64,000 nucleotides of DNA from Mycobacterium shinjukuense (lineage in GTDB: Bacteria > Actinomycetota > Actinomycetes > Mycobacteriales > Mycobacteriaceae), in contig NZ_AP022575.1 of NCBI RefSeq assembly GCF_010730055.1, positions 3,162,001 through 3,226,000 on the forward strand, read 5' to 3'. Positions 58,072 to 64,000 of the stretch are shown piece after piece. The stretch's first letter is position 1. Every line of letters begins with the position of its first letter. Under the pieces are notes generated by a model. It had not been told where the DNA came from and searched no databases. It worked only from the letters and a program-made list of their open reading frames with translations. Made by a program: the position numbers and the translations under genes.

Positions 58072-59957
58072 GTCGGCTGGCGGAACGCGCACGAGCCTTT
58101 TCGCTGGCGTCGTTCGGCACCGCGTTGCTGCCCGAGGAGCACGGGGGCCCGTCACCGGCTCAGTTCATCGAGCGCGTCGACCGCTACCTGGCGCGGATGC
58201 CGGCCACGTCACGGCTGGCGGTGCATGCCGAGCTGCTGGCACTGGCGGCGGCGAGCTACCTCACCACCGGCCGGTCGCTGCCGCGGCTGGACCCTGGCCA
58301 ACGTCAGCGGGTGCTGCGTCGGGTCGCCGCGCTGAGCCCGGATGCCGGCGCCGCTGTGGAAGGCCTGAAGGCGATCATGCTGCTGGCCACTGGCGCCGAC
58401 ACCTATGCCCAGGAATTGCTGTCCCGCGCCCAGGAGCACGGCCCGGCCCGGCCCGATGCGGCATTGACCGTCACACCGTCGACCGAGAGCCGCTCGGTGA
58501 TGCGTACCGATGCGGTGATCATCGGCTCGGGCGCGGGCGGCGCGATGGCGGCCCGCACCCTGGCGCGGGCCGGCATGGGCGTCGTCGTGCTCGAGGAGGG
58601 ACGGCGCTGGACGGTCGAGGAATTCCGCACCGCCCACCCGATCGATCGCTACGCCGGCCTGTACCGCGGCGCCGGGGCCACCGTCGCGCTGGGCCGTCCG
58701 GCGGTGGTGCTGCCGATGGGCCGGGCGGTCGGTGGCACCACCGTCGTCAACTCCGGCACCTGCTTCCGGCCTCCGGTTGCCGTGCAGCGACGGTGGCGCG
58801 ACGAGTTCGGTCTGTCCCTCGCCGACCCTGACCGGCTGGCCGGCCACCTCGACGAGGTGGAACGCACCCTGCGGGTCGCCCCCGTGCCGCTGGAGGTCAT
58901 GGGTCGCAACGGCACCCTGCTGCTGGACGCGGCCACGTCGCTGGGCTGGCGCGCGGCGCCCATTCCGCGCAACGCGCCCGGTTGCGAGGGCTGCTGCCAA
59001 TGCGCGATCGGCTGTCCGCAAAACGCCAAGTTCGGCGTGCACCTCAATGCCCTGCCCCAGGCCTGCGAGGCGGGCGCGCGGATCATCTCCCAAGCGTGGG
59101 TGCAACGGGTGCTGCACGAGCATGGACGCGCGCTGGGGGTGCGGGCCCGCCGACCCGACGGCACCGCACTCGACGTGCTCGCCGACACCGTCGTGGTCGC
59201 CGCCGGCGCGACCGAGACGCCGGGGCTGTTGCGGCGCAGCGGTCTTGGCGGGCACCCCCGGTTGGGCCGGAACCTGGCGCTGCATCCGGCCACCATGCTC
59301 GCCGGGCGGTTCGATGACGACGTCTTCGCATGGCGCGGCGTGCTGCAAAGCGCCGCGGTGCACGAGCTGCACGAGTCCGACGGCGTGCTGATCGAGGCGA
59401 CCTCCACGCCGCCGGGCATGGGGTCGATGGTCTTCCCCGGGTACGGGTCCGAGCTGCTGGGCTGGCTCGACCGGGCCCCTCGGGTCGCGACACTGGGCGC
59501 GATGGTCGCCGACCACGGCGTCGGCTCGGTGCGGTCGGTGCGCGGCCAGACGCTGGTGCGCTACGACATCACCACCGAGGACCTCGGCAAGGTGCGGGTG
59601 GCGCTGCAGGCCATGGGCCGGCTGCTGTTCGCCGCCGGAGCGGTCGAGGTGCTCACCGGTCTGCCCGGGGTGACGACGGTGAGGTCACTGTCCGACCTGC
59701 AGGACGCGCTGCGCCGGAGCGACCCAAGGAGCCTGCACCTGGCCGCCTTCCATCCCACGGGCACCGCCGCCGCCGGCGCCGACGAGCGGCGCTGTCCGAT
59801 CGATCAGACCGGCAGGCTGCGCGGCGTCGACGGCGTCTGGGTCGCCGACGCGTCGATCCTGCCCAGCTGCCCGGAGGTGAACCCGCAGCTGTCGATCATG
59901 GCGATGGCACTGGCCGTGGCCGACGGGGTCGTCGGCGCACGTCAACGCGGGCGTTAG
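58068..59957 (+). CDS. GMC-type FAD oxidoreductase (Rv0492c-like)
   Basis: The 629-residue enzyme has a 140-residue N-terminal helical extension, then the FAD-binding VIIGSGAGGAMAARTLARAGMGVVVLEEG, the GMC signature PMGRAVGGTTVVNSGTCFRPP and the C-terminal HLAAFHPTGTAAAG (active-site His) with VWVADASILPSCPEVNPQLSIMAMALA. A cysteine cluster GCEGCCQCAIGCPQNAKFGV could bind iron-sulfur or be structural; similar clusters are known in long-chain alcohol oxidases. The substrate is probably a lipid or sterol alcohol. ATG 58068 overlaps the previous stop. Confidence 0.88.
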   Translation: MSRLAERARAFSLASFGTALLPEEHGGPSPAQFIERVDRYLARMPATSRLAVHAELLALAAASYLTTGRSLPRLDPGQRQRVLRRVAALSPDAGAAVEGLKAIMLLATGADTYAQELLSRAQEHGPARPDAALTVTPSTESRSVMRTDAVIIGSGAGGAMAARTLARAGMGVVVLEEGRRWTVEEFRTAHPIDRYAGLYRGAGATVALGRPAVVLPMGRAVGGTTVVNSGTCFRPPVAVQRRWRDEFGLSLADPDRLAGHLDEVERTLRVAPVPLEVMGRNGTLLLDAATSLGWRAAPIPRNAPGCEGCCQCAIGCPQNAKFGVHLNALPQACEAGARIISQAWVQRVLHEHGRALGVRARRPDGTALDVLADTVVVAAGATETPGLLRRSGLGGHPRLGRNLALHPATMLAGRFDDDVFAWRGVLQSAAVHELHESDGVLIEATSTPPGMGSMVFPGYGSELLGWLDRAPRVATLGAMVADHGVGSVRSVRGQTLVRYDITTEDLGKVRVALQAMGRLLFAAGAVEVLTGLPGVTTVRSLSDLQDALRRSDPRSLHLAAFHPTGTAAAGADERRCPIDQTGRLRGVDGVWVADASILPSCPEVNPQLSIMAMALAVADGVVGARQRGR

Positions 59958-59992
59958 CGTTCGCAGTTAGCCCGGCTGGCCGGCTTCTCCAC

Positions 59993-60014
59993 CGCGGCGC
60001 GCCTCGGCGCCGCG
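59993..60014. terminator. hairpin between convergent GMC oxidoreductase gene and regX3
   Basis: CGCGGCGC and GCGCCGCG form an 8-bp GC stem with the loop GCCTCG directly after the regX3 stop (60015-60017, minus). It has no U-tract. It could serve both convergent transcripts. Confidence 0.5.
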
Positions 60015-60698
60015 TCAGCCCTCCAGCTTGTAACCCAGCCCGCGCACGGTCACCAGATGCACCGGGTTGGCCGGGTCTGCCTCGATCTTGGACCGCAGCC
60101 GCTTGACGTGGACGTCGAGCGTCTTGGTGTCCCCGACATAGTCCGCGCCCCAGACCCGATCGATCAGCTGCCCGCGGGTCAACACTCGCCCGGTGTTGCG
60201 CATCAGGTATTCCAGCAGGTCGAATTCCTTGAGCGGCAGCGTGATGGTGTCGCCGTTCACCGAGACGATGTGTCGTTCCACATCCATTCGCACCGGCCCG
60301 GATTCCAACACCCCGTCGCTGACATCGGAGTCATCGTCGCCGCCGCGGCGCAGCACCGCCCGGATCCGGGCGATCAACTCGCGCGACGAATAGGGCTTGG
60401 TCACATAGTCGTCGGCGCCCAGCTCCAGGCCGACCACCTTGTCGATCTCGCTGTCCCGGGCGGTCACCATGATCACCGGCACGCTGGACCGCGCACGCAG
60501 CTGCTTGCACACGTCGGTTCCCGACATCCCCGGCAGCATCAAATCGAGCAGCACGATGTCCGCGCCGGCCCGGTCGAACTCGGCAAGCGCCGAGGGACCG
60601 TCGGTGACCACCGTGGCCTCAAACCCCTCTTTCCGCAGCAGAAACGCCAGCGGATCGGCCAATGACTCCTCGTCCTCCACGATCAACACGTTGGTCAT
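60015..60698 (-). CDS. regX3: two-component response regulator RegX3
   Basis: The 227-residue OmpR/PhoB-type regulator has a receiver domain with the phospho-acceptor Asp52 in IVLLDLMLPG, acidic pocket EDEES at 8-12, and K in YVTKPYSSRELIARI. The winged-helix output domain contains LPLKEFDLLEYLMRNTGRVLTR and KTLDVHVKRLRSKIE. It acts with SenX3 in phosphate-limitation response and controls pst and ESX-5 genes in mycobacteria. ATG 60698 overlaps the stop of the last micro-ORF of the MIRU array (ATGA), so its translation is probably coupled to the array. Confidence 0.97.
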   Translation of the reverse strand: MTNVLIVEDEESLADPLAFLLRKEGFEATVVTDGPSALAEFDRAGADIVLLDLMLPGMSGTDVCKQLRARSSVPVIMVTARDSEIDKVVGLELGADDYVTKPYSSRELIARIRAVLRRGGDDDSDVSDGVLESGPVRMDVERHIVSVNGDTITLPLKEFDLLEYLMRNTGRVLTRGQLIDRVWGADYVGDTKTLDVHVKRLRSKIEADPANPVHLVTVRGLGYKLEG

Positions 60699-60907
60699 CG
60701 GCGCCACTCCTTCTCATCGCTTCGCTCTGCATCGTCGTTGGCGCGGGTCATCGGCGCCACTCCTTCTCATCGCTTCGCTCTGCATCGTCGTTGGCGCGGG
60801 TCATCGGCGCCACTCCTTCTCATCGCTTCGCTCTGCATCGTCGTTGGCGCGGGTCATCGGCGCCACTCCTTCTCATCGCTTCGCTCTGCATCGTCGTTGG
60901 CGCGGGT
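60696..60907 (-). repeat. MIRU array, four 53-bp copies, between senX3 and regX3
   Basis: Units lie at 60696-60748, 60749-60801, 60802-60854 and 60855-60907, all identical. On the minus strand each carries a micro-ORF of 18 codons plus stop (MTRANDDAERSDEKEWRR): 60854-60910, 60801-60857, 60748-60804 and 60695-60751. The senX3 stop overlaps the first start, each stop overlaps the next start, and the last stop overlaps regX3, always as ATGA. Each unit contains GAGAAGGAG before the next start. As I recall, this locus varies in copy number in M. tuberculosis, where 77-bp units predominate. Confidence 0.95.
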
Positions 60908-62148
60908 CATAGACTGAGCTCTTCCTCTCGTTGGGACCTATTGGGCCGCTGGTCAAGGCCCCGCGGTTGCTCGGGTTGCTCGTCGGGATCCTGCGGCCCC
61001 GAGCCGGCCGGGACATACGCCGGGATAGCCAAGGTGAATGTCGATCCCGTGCCCGGCTTGCTCCACACACCGATGCTGCCGTTGTGGTTGGCCGCGACGT
61101 GTTTGACGATGGCCAGCCCCAGCCCGCTGCCGCCGGTCGCCCGCGAGCGCGCCTTATCGCCGCGGAAAAACCGCTCGAATACCCGCTGCTGGTCTTCCAG
61201 CGCGATCCCGATACCCCGGTCGGTGACGGCGATCTCAATGTTGTCGCCCCGCCGACGGCGGCTGATCGACACTAGCGAACCCGAGGGTGAGTAGGCGATC
61301 GCATTGGAGACCAGGTTGGCCAACGCGGTCACCAGCAGGGTTTGGTCACCCAGCACCCGCAGTCCGCTGGGGGCGTCGGTGCGCACCTCGATATCGGCGT
61401 TGTCGGCGGCCACCTTGTGACGCGAAATGGCCTCGGCGACAACGGTATCGACATCGACTTCGGTCACGTTGGGGAGGCGCTCGGCGCCCTGCAGCCGGGA
61501 CAGCTCGATCAGTTCGGCAACCATGTCCCCCAGCCGGTTGGCCTCGACGAGCACCTTCTCGGCGAACCGTCGAACGGTGTCGGAGTCGTCCGCCGAAGCC
61601 AGCAGGGCCTCGGCAAGCAGCGCCATGGCGCCGACCGGGGTCTTGAGCTCGTGGCTGACGTTGGCGACGAAGTCCCGCCTGGTCGCTTCCACGCGGGCAT
61701 AGTCCGACTGGTCGTGCACGAACACCACGGCGAACCGGCGGTCTTCCTCGCTCAATAGCCGGGCCTGCCCATGCACCGACAGCCCGGGTCGGCCGGTCGA
61801 ACGTTTGGGCGGCAACAGGTCGAACTCGACATCGCGCCCGTCCAGGGCCTGCTGTGCGGCCTGCCAGGCTTCGTCGTCGAGCTGCCGGCCGCGCACCAGG
61901 CCCAGCTCCTTGGCCCGATCGTTGAGATAGACGACATCGCGATGGGTATCGACCACCGCAACACCCAGCGGCATCAGCTCGACGATCCGTTGCAGCATCT
62001 GCGCGACGGTGATCCCCGCCCACTCGCTGGCCGCTCGTTGGCGGCGCTGATCGACCCGGCCCGACAGCCGCGTTCCCACCGCCACGCCCATGGCCAGCGC
62101 CACCGCGGACAACACCCCGGCCAGCAACAGCGCCGAGAACACAGTCAC
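60907..62148 (-). CDS. senX3: sensor histidine kinase SenX3
   Basis: The 413-residue membrane sensor has an N-terminal hairpin of two short helices (FSALLLAGVLSAVALAMGVAVG), a PAS-like domain (MPLGVAVVDTHRDVVYLNDRA), the HisKA box DFVANVSHELKTPVGAMALL with His166, and HATPase motifs LVSNAIAYSPSG (N), DRGIGIAL (G1), FRGDKARSRATGGSGLGLAIVK (F/G2). It phosphorylates RegX3. The stop overlaps the first MIRU micro-ORF. Three 11-bp-spaced TGTTC repeats lie 83-110 bases upstream of the start. Confidence 0.96.
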   Translation of the reverse strand: MTVFSALLLAGVLSAVALAMGVAVGTRLSGRVDQRRQRAASEWAGITVAQMLQRIVELMPLGVAVVDTHRDVVYLNDRAKELGLVRGRQLDDEAWQAAQQALDGRDVEFDLLPPKRSTGRPGLSVHGQARLLSEEDRRFAVVFVHDQSDYARVEATRRDFVANVSHELKTPVGAMALLAEALLASADDSDTVRRFAEKVLVEANRLGDMVAELIELSRLQGAERLPNVTEVDVDTVVAEAISRHKVAADNADIEVRTDAPSGLRVLGDQTLLVTALANLVSNAIAYSPSGSLVSISRRRRGDNIEIAVTDRGIGIALEDQQRVFERFFRGDKARSRATGGSGLGLAIVKHVAANHNGSIGVWSKPGTGSTFTLAIPAYVPAGSGPQDPDEQPEQPRGLDQRPNRSQREEELSL

Positions 62149-62230
62149 ATAGCAAATCCTACAAATCGTTGTGAAGCTCGCCCTAGCGGAGTGAGGCCAA
62201 AACCGGACAAGTCACATCCCGCGCAACAGG

Positions 62231-62258
62231 TGTTCGGCTGCTGTTCACGCGGTGTTCA
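62231..62258. promoter_or_regulatory. three 11-bp-spaced TGTTC repeats upstream of senX3 (PhoB/RegX3-type boxes)
   Basis: TGTTCG (62231-62236), TGTTCA (62242-62247) and TGTTCA (62253-62258) recur with exactly 11-base spacing, one helical turn. This is the layout of PhoB-family regulator sites. RegX3 is of that family and autoregulates senX3-regX3 in mycobacteria, so these are candidate RegX3 boxes. The boundaries of any promoter are not visible. Confidence 0.6.
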
Positions 62259-62285
62259 GCAAACGGCCCAGGGGTTTGGGTGAAC

Positions 62286-63041
62286 TCAGGGTTTCGCCGC
62301 GCCCTGACTGGCCACCGCGGCGGCACCGGCGGCCGCCGCCTCCGGGTCAAGGTAGGTGCCGCCCGGCACCACCGGCGCCAGCTTGGCATCCAGGTCATAG
62401 CGCAGTGGAACACCCGTCGGGATGTTCAACCCGACGATGTCGTTGTCGGACATCTGATCCAAATGCTTGACCAGAGCACGCAGGGAGTTGCCATGCGCGA
62501 CGATCAGCACCGTCTTACCGGCCCGCAGGTCGCCGACGATGACATCGGTGAAGTACGGCAAGAACCGTGCCACCACGTCCGCCAGGCATTCGGTCAGCGG
62601 GCCGCCGCCAATGTCGGCGTAGCGCGGATCGGTGTCCTGACTGAACTTGCTCCCCGGCTCGATCGGCGGTGGCGGGGTGTCGTAACTGCGCCGCCAGGCC
62701 ATGAACTGCTCTTCGCCGTAGCGGGCCATGGTCTCGGCCTTGTTGAGACCTTGCAGCGCGCCGTAGTGGCGTTCGTTGAGCCGCCAGCTGCGCCGCACCG
62801 GAATCCACAGCCGGTCGGCGCGATCCAGCGCCAGATGCGCGGTGGTGATCGCCCGCCGCAGCAGCGACGTGTAGAGCACGTCGGGCAGCAGGTCGTGTTC
62901 GGCGATCAGCTCGCCGCTGCGAACCGCCTCCGCCTGGCCCTTCTCGGTCAGGCCGACATCGACCCAACCGGTGAACAGGTTGAGTGCATTCCAGTCGCTC
63001 TCGCCGTGGCGCAGCAGCACCAGGGTGCCAGTGTTTGCCAT
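62286..63041 (-). CDS. gpm1: 2,3-bisphosphoglycerate-dependent phosphoglycerate mutase
   Basis: The 251-residue glycolytic enzyme interconverts 3- and 2-phosphoglycerate. The catalytic His12 is in TLVLLRHGESDWNALNLFTGW; SLLRRAITTAHLAL, LNERHYGALQGLNKAE and VLIVAHGNSLRALVKHL follow. The C-terminal 25 residues are Ala/Pro-rich and end SQGAAKP. It lies 13 bases downstream of the YbjN-like gene. A LysE-type gene that I recall in this gap in M. tuberculosis is absent. Confidence 0.96.
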   Translation of the reverse strand: MANTGTLVLLRHGESDWNALNLFTGWVDVGLTEKGQAEAVRSGELIAEHDLLPDVLYTSLLRRAITTAHLALDRADRLWIPVRRSWRLNERHYGALQGLNKAETMARYGEEQFMAWRRSYDTPPPPIEPGSKFSQDTDPRYADIGGGPLTECLADVVARFLPYFTDVIVGDLRAGKTVLIVAHGNSLRALVKHLDQMSDNDIVGLNIPTGVPLRYDLDAKLAPVVPGGTYLDPEAAAAGAAAVASQGAAKP

Positions 63042-63054
63042 GCCGGCAAGTCTC

Positions 63055-63585
63055 TCACGCCGATCCGTCGTCTCGGTCGCTGATCAAATGCGCGAACGCC
63101 GCCAGGTTGTTCAGCGACTCGCCGCGGGACACTCGCCACTCCCATTCTTTCTGAATCGATGAACGAAAACCCAACTCCAGCAATGTATTAAAGTCCGCGT
63201 CCACCGCTTCGAGCACCTGTCCGAGCACGCGGTCGATCTCGTCGGCGTCGACCGATGCCAGCGATATCCGACCGACTAGGTAAATGTCGCCGACGTTGTC
63301 CAGCGTGTAGGCGACCCCATAGAGACGGCGGTTGCGGTTGAGCAGGAACCGGTAAACACCTTCGTGGTTCTCGTCGGGCCTGCGACACACGAACGCCTCG
63401 ACGCGCACCGAATGCTCGCCGATGCTCAACAGGGTGGCGGTCTTGAGCTTGCGTTCCCCGGGCAACTCCACGACCAGCCCCGGCGGCCCGCCGTGCGCCC
63501 CGGGGTGCCGTGCGTACTTCAGCCGGCTGACCCGCAGCGCCTCCTCGATCACCCGCAGCGCGGTCTGCCCGGTGGGCGACGTCAC
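63055..63585 (-). CDS. YbjN-domain protein (Rv0487-like)
   Basis: The 176-residue protein has the YbjN/SPP fold pattern: LVVELPGERKLKTATLLSIGEHSVRVEAFVCRRPDE, VYRFLLNRNRRLYGVAYTLDN and DIYLVGRISLASV, ending with a helical tail with EWEWR. The family resembles type III secretion chaperone folds and may stabilise a partner protein. GTG 63585 overlaps the mshA stop (GTGA), implying co-translation with the mycothiol glycosyltransferase. Partner not known. Confidence 0.85.
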   Translation of the reverse strand: MTSPTGQTALRVIEEALRVSRLKYARHPGAHGGPPGLVVELPGERKLKTATLLSIGEHSVRVEAFVCRRPDENHEGVYRFLLNRNRRLYGVAYTLDNVGDIYLVGRISLASVDADEIDRVLGQVLEAVDADFNTLLELGFRSSIQKEWEWRVSRGESLNNLAAFAHLISDRDDGSA

Positions 63586-64000
63586 GCGCCCACCCCGCGA
63601 CCGGGCGTCCAGCGACGAGCCGTGCGCACCGACGCCAGGTTCGATACCACGTCGCGGTCGCGCAGCCGACGCTCGGCCAGGAAATCACCGATCGCACGCC
63701 GGTAGCTGGCCAGCAGCGCGTCGGTGGTGTTCTCCCAGGAGAACGTGGCGGCGTGCTTGGCCGCCGCTCGGCTCATCGCCCAACCCCGCGGACCGGCGCT
63801 GATCCGCAGCAGAGAGCCGATGGCGGCTGCCCACTGGTCGACCCGGTGCCCGGCCACCAGCGTGCCGGTGACCCCGTCGCGCACCGCCACCGGCAGCCCG
63901 CCAACGGCGGCCGCCACCACCGGCGTGCCGCACGCCTGCGCCTCCACGGCAACCAGGCCGAACGACTCCGAATAGCTTGGCACCGCAACCAGGTCGGCGG
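63582..64000 (-). CDS. mshA: D-inositol-3-phosphate glycosyltransferase, C-terminal part (cut by window end)
   Basis: MshA starts mycothiol synthesis by joining UDP-GlcNAc to inositol-3-phosphate. Only the last 139 codons are inside the window; the frame is open to base 64000. The GT4 signature is complete: VPSYSESFGLVAVEAQACGTPVVAAAVGGLPVAVRDGVTG, with the EX7E motif (ESFGLVAVE) that contacts the nucleotide sugar. The C-terminus LRDRDVVSNLASVRTARRWTPGRGVGA resembles other mycobacterial MshA tails. It overlaps the YbjN-like gene. Confidence 0.93.
   Translation of the reverse strand, partial: ADLVAVPSYSESFGLVAVEAQACGTPVVAAAVGGLPVAVRDGVTGTLVAGHRVDQWAAAIGSLLRISAGPRGWAMSRAAAKHAATFSWENTTDALLASYRRAIGDFLAERRLRDRDVVSNLASVRTARRWTPGRGVGA

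Noticed and set aside
60696..60907. Regular tandem repeat considered as a CRISPR array
   Set aside because: The 53-bp units are contiguous and identical with no variable spacers, and coding overlaps identify them as MIRU.
1..64000. tRNA, rRNA or known riboswitch genes
   Set aside because: No cloverleaf-like, rRNA-like or conserved riboswitch core was recognised on reading both strands; a covariance-model scan was not possible.

Overview
The window is chromosomal DNA from a slow-growing Mycobacterium. The genome is GC-rich with many GTG starts and ATGA/GTGA gene overlaps. It carries a PPE gene, a PE_PGRS remnant, MmpS/MmpL, a cyclopropane mycolic acid synthase, mycothiol synthesis (mshA) and MIRU repeats. 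Gene order follows, in reverse, my memory of the M. tuberculosis H37Rv block from about Rv0551c down to Rv0486. The differences show it is not M. tuberculosis itself: an extra MDMPI-type gene, a 13E12-type pseudogene after the Rv0541c homologue, a PPE gene beside hemL, and no LysE-type gene between the Rv0487 homologue and gpm1. A non-tuberculous slow grower close to the complex is my inference; the species is not identified.

Layout: 1-8016 (+) holds the end of a fatty acyl-CoA ligase, menB, an SDR, small enzymes, phosphate permease pitA, menE and membrane proteins. 8017-9938 is a gene-poor scar with a frameshifted 13E12-type pseudogene. 9944-19225 has cell-envelope glycosyltransferase and membrane genes, galE3, an MTA phosphorylase, menA and fabH. 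19235-26734 (-) is the system II cytochrome c module (ccsA-resB-ccdA-ResA-like) behind a MinD-like ATPase, continuing into a phosphatase-family gene and hemL. 26815-35447 is the accessory part: PPE, a Ddn-like protein, gabP, then a graveyard of an IS110-type transposase, a PGRS tail and an acyltransferase stump, followed by a Tat-type esterase, an acyltransferase and an anti-anti-sigma factor. 35444-41824 (-) is the haem block hemA-hemC-hemD-hemB with small neighbours. 41842-45185 is mmpS2-mmpL2. 45701-48207 (+) has serB1, a HadA-like dehydratase and cmaA2. 48244-55032 (-) holds an acyltransferase, galE2, bS22, a BldC-like regulator, proC, a TIM-barrel protein, an envelope protein and a PPX/GppA phosphatase. 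55217-59957 has a DUF3109 protein, a FadR-type regulator and a three-gene GMC oxidoreductase operon. 59993-64000 (-) is mshA-(YbjN-like)-gpm1-senX3-regX3.

Functionally, menaquinone (menB, menE, menA), haem and cytochrome c assembly genes supply the respiratory chain. fabH, cmaA2, mmpL2 and the acyltransferases serve the lipid envelope. pitA and senX3-regX3 belong to phosphate physiology.

The most striking non-genic content is a set of short repeats placed at gene junctions: 53-bp MIRUs that form chains of stop/start-overlapping micro-ORFs, a 45-bp element with covarying inverted ends that lies inside hemL and twice before hemB, long palindromes beside menB and resB, and tandem duplications after serB1 and before the DUF3109 gene.
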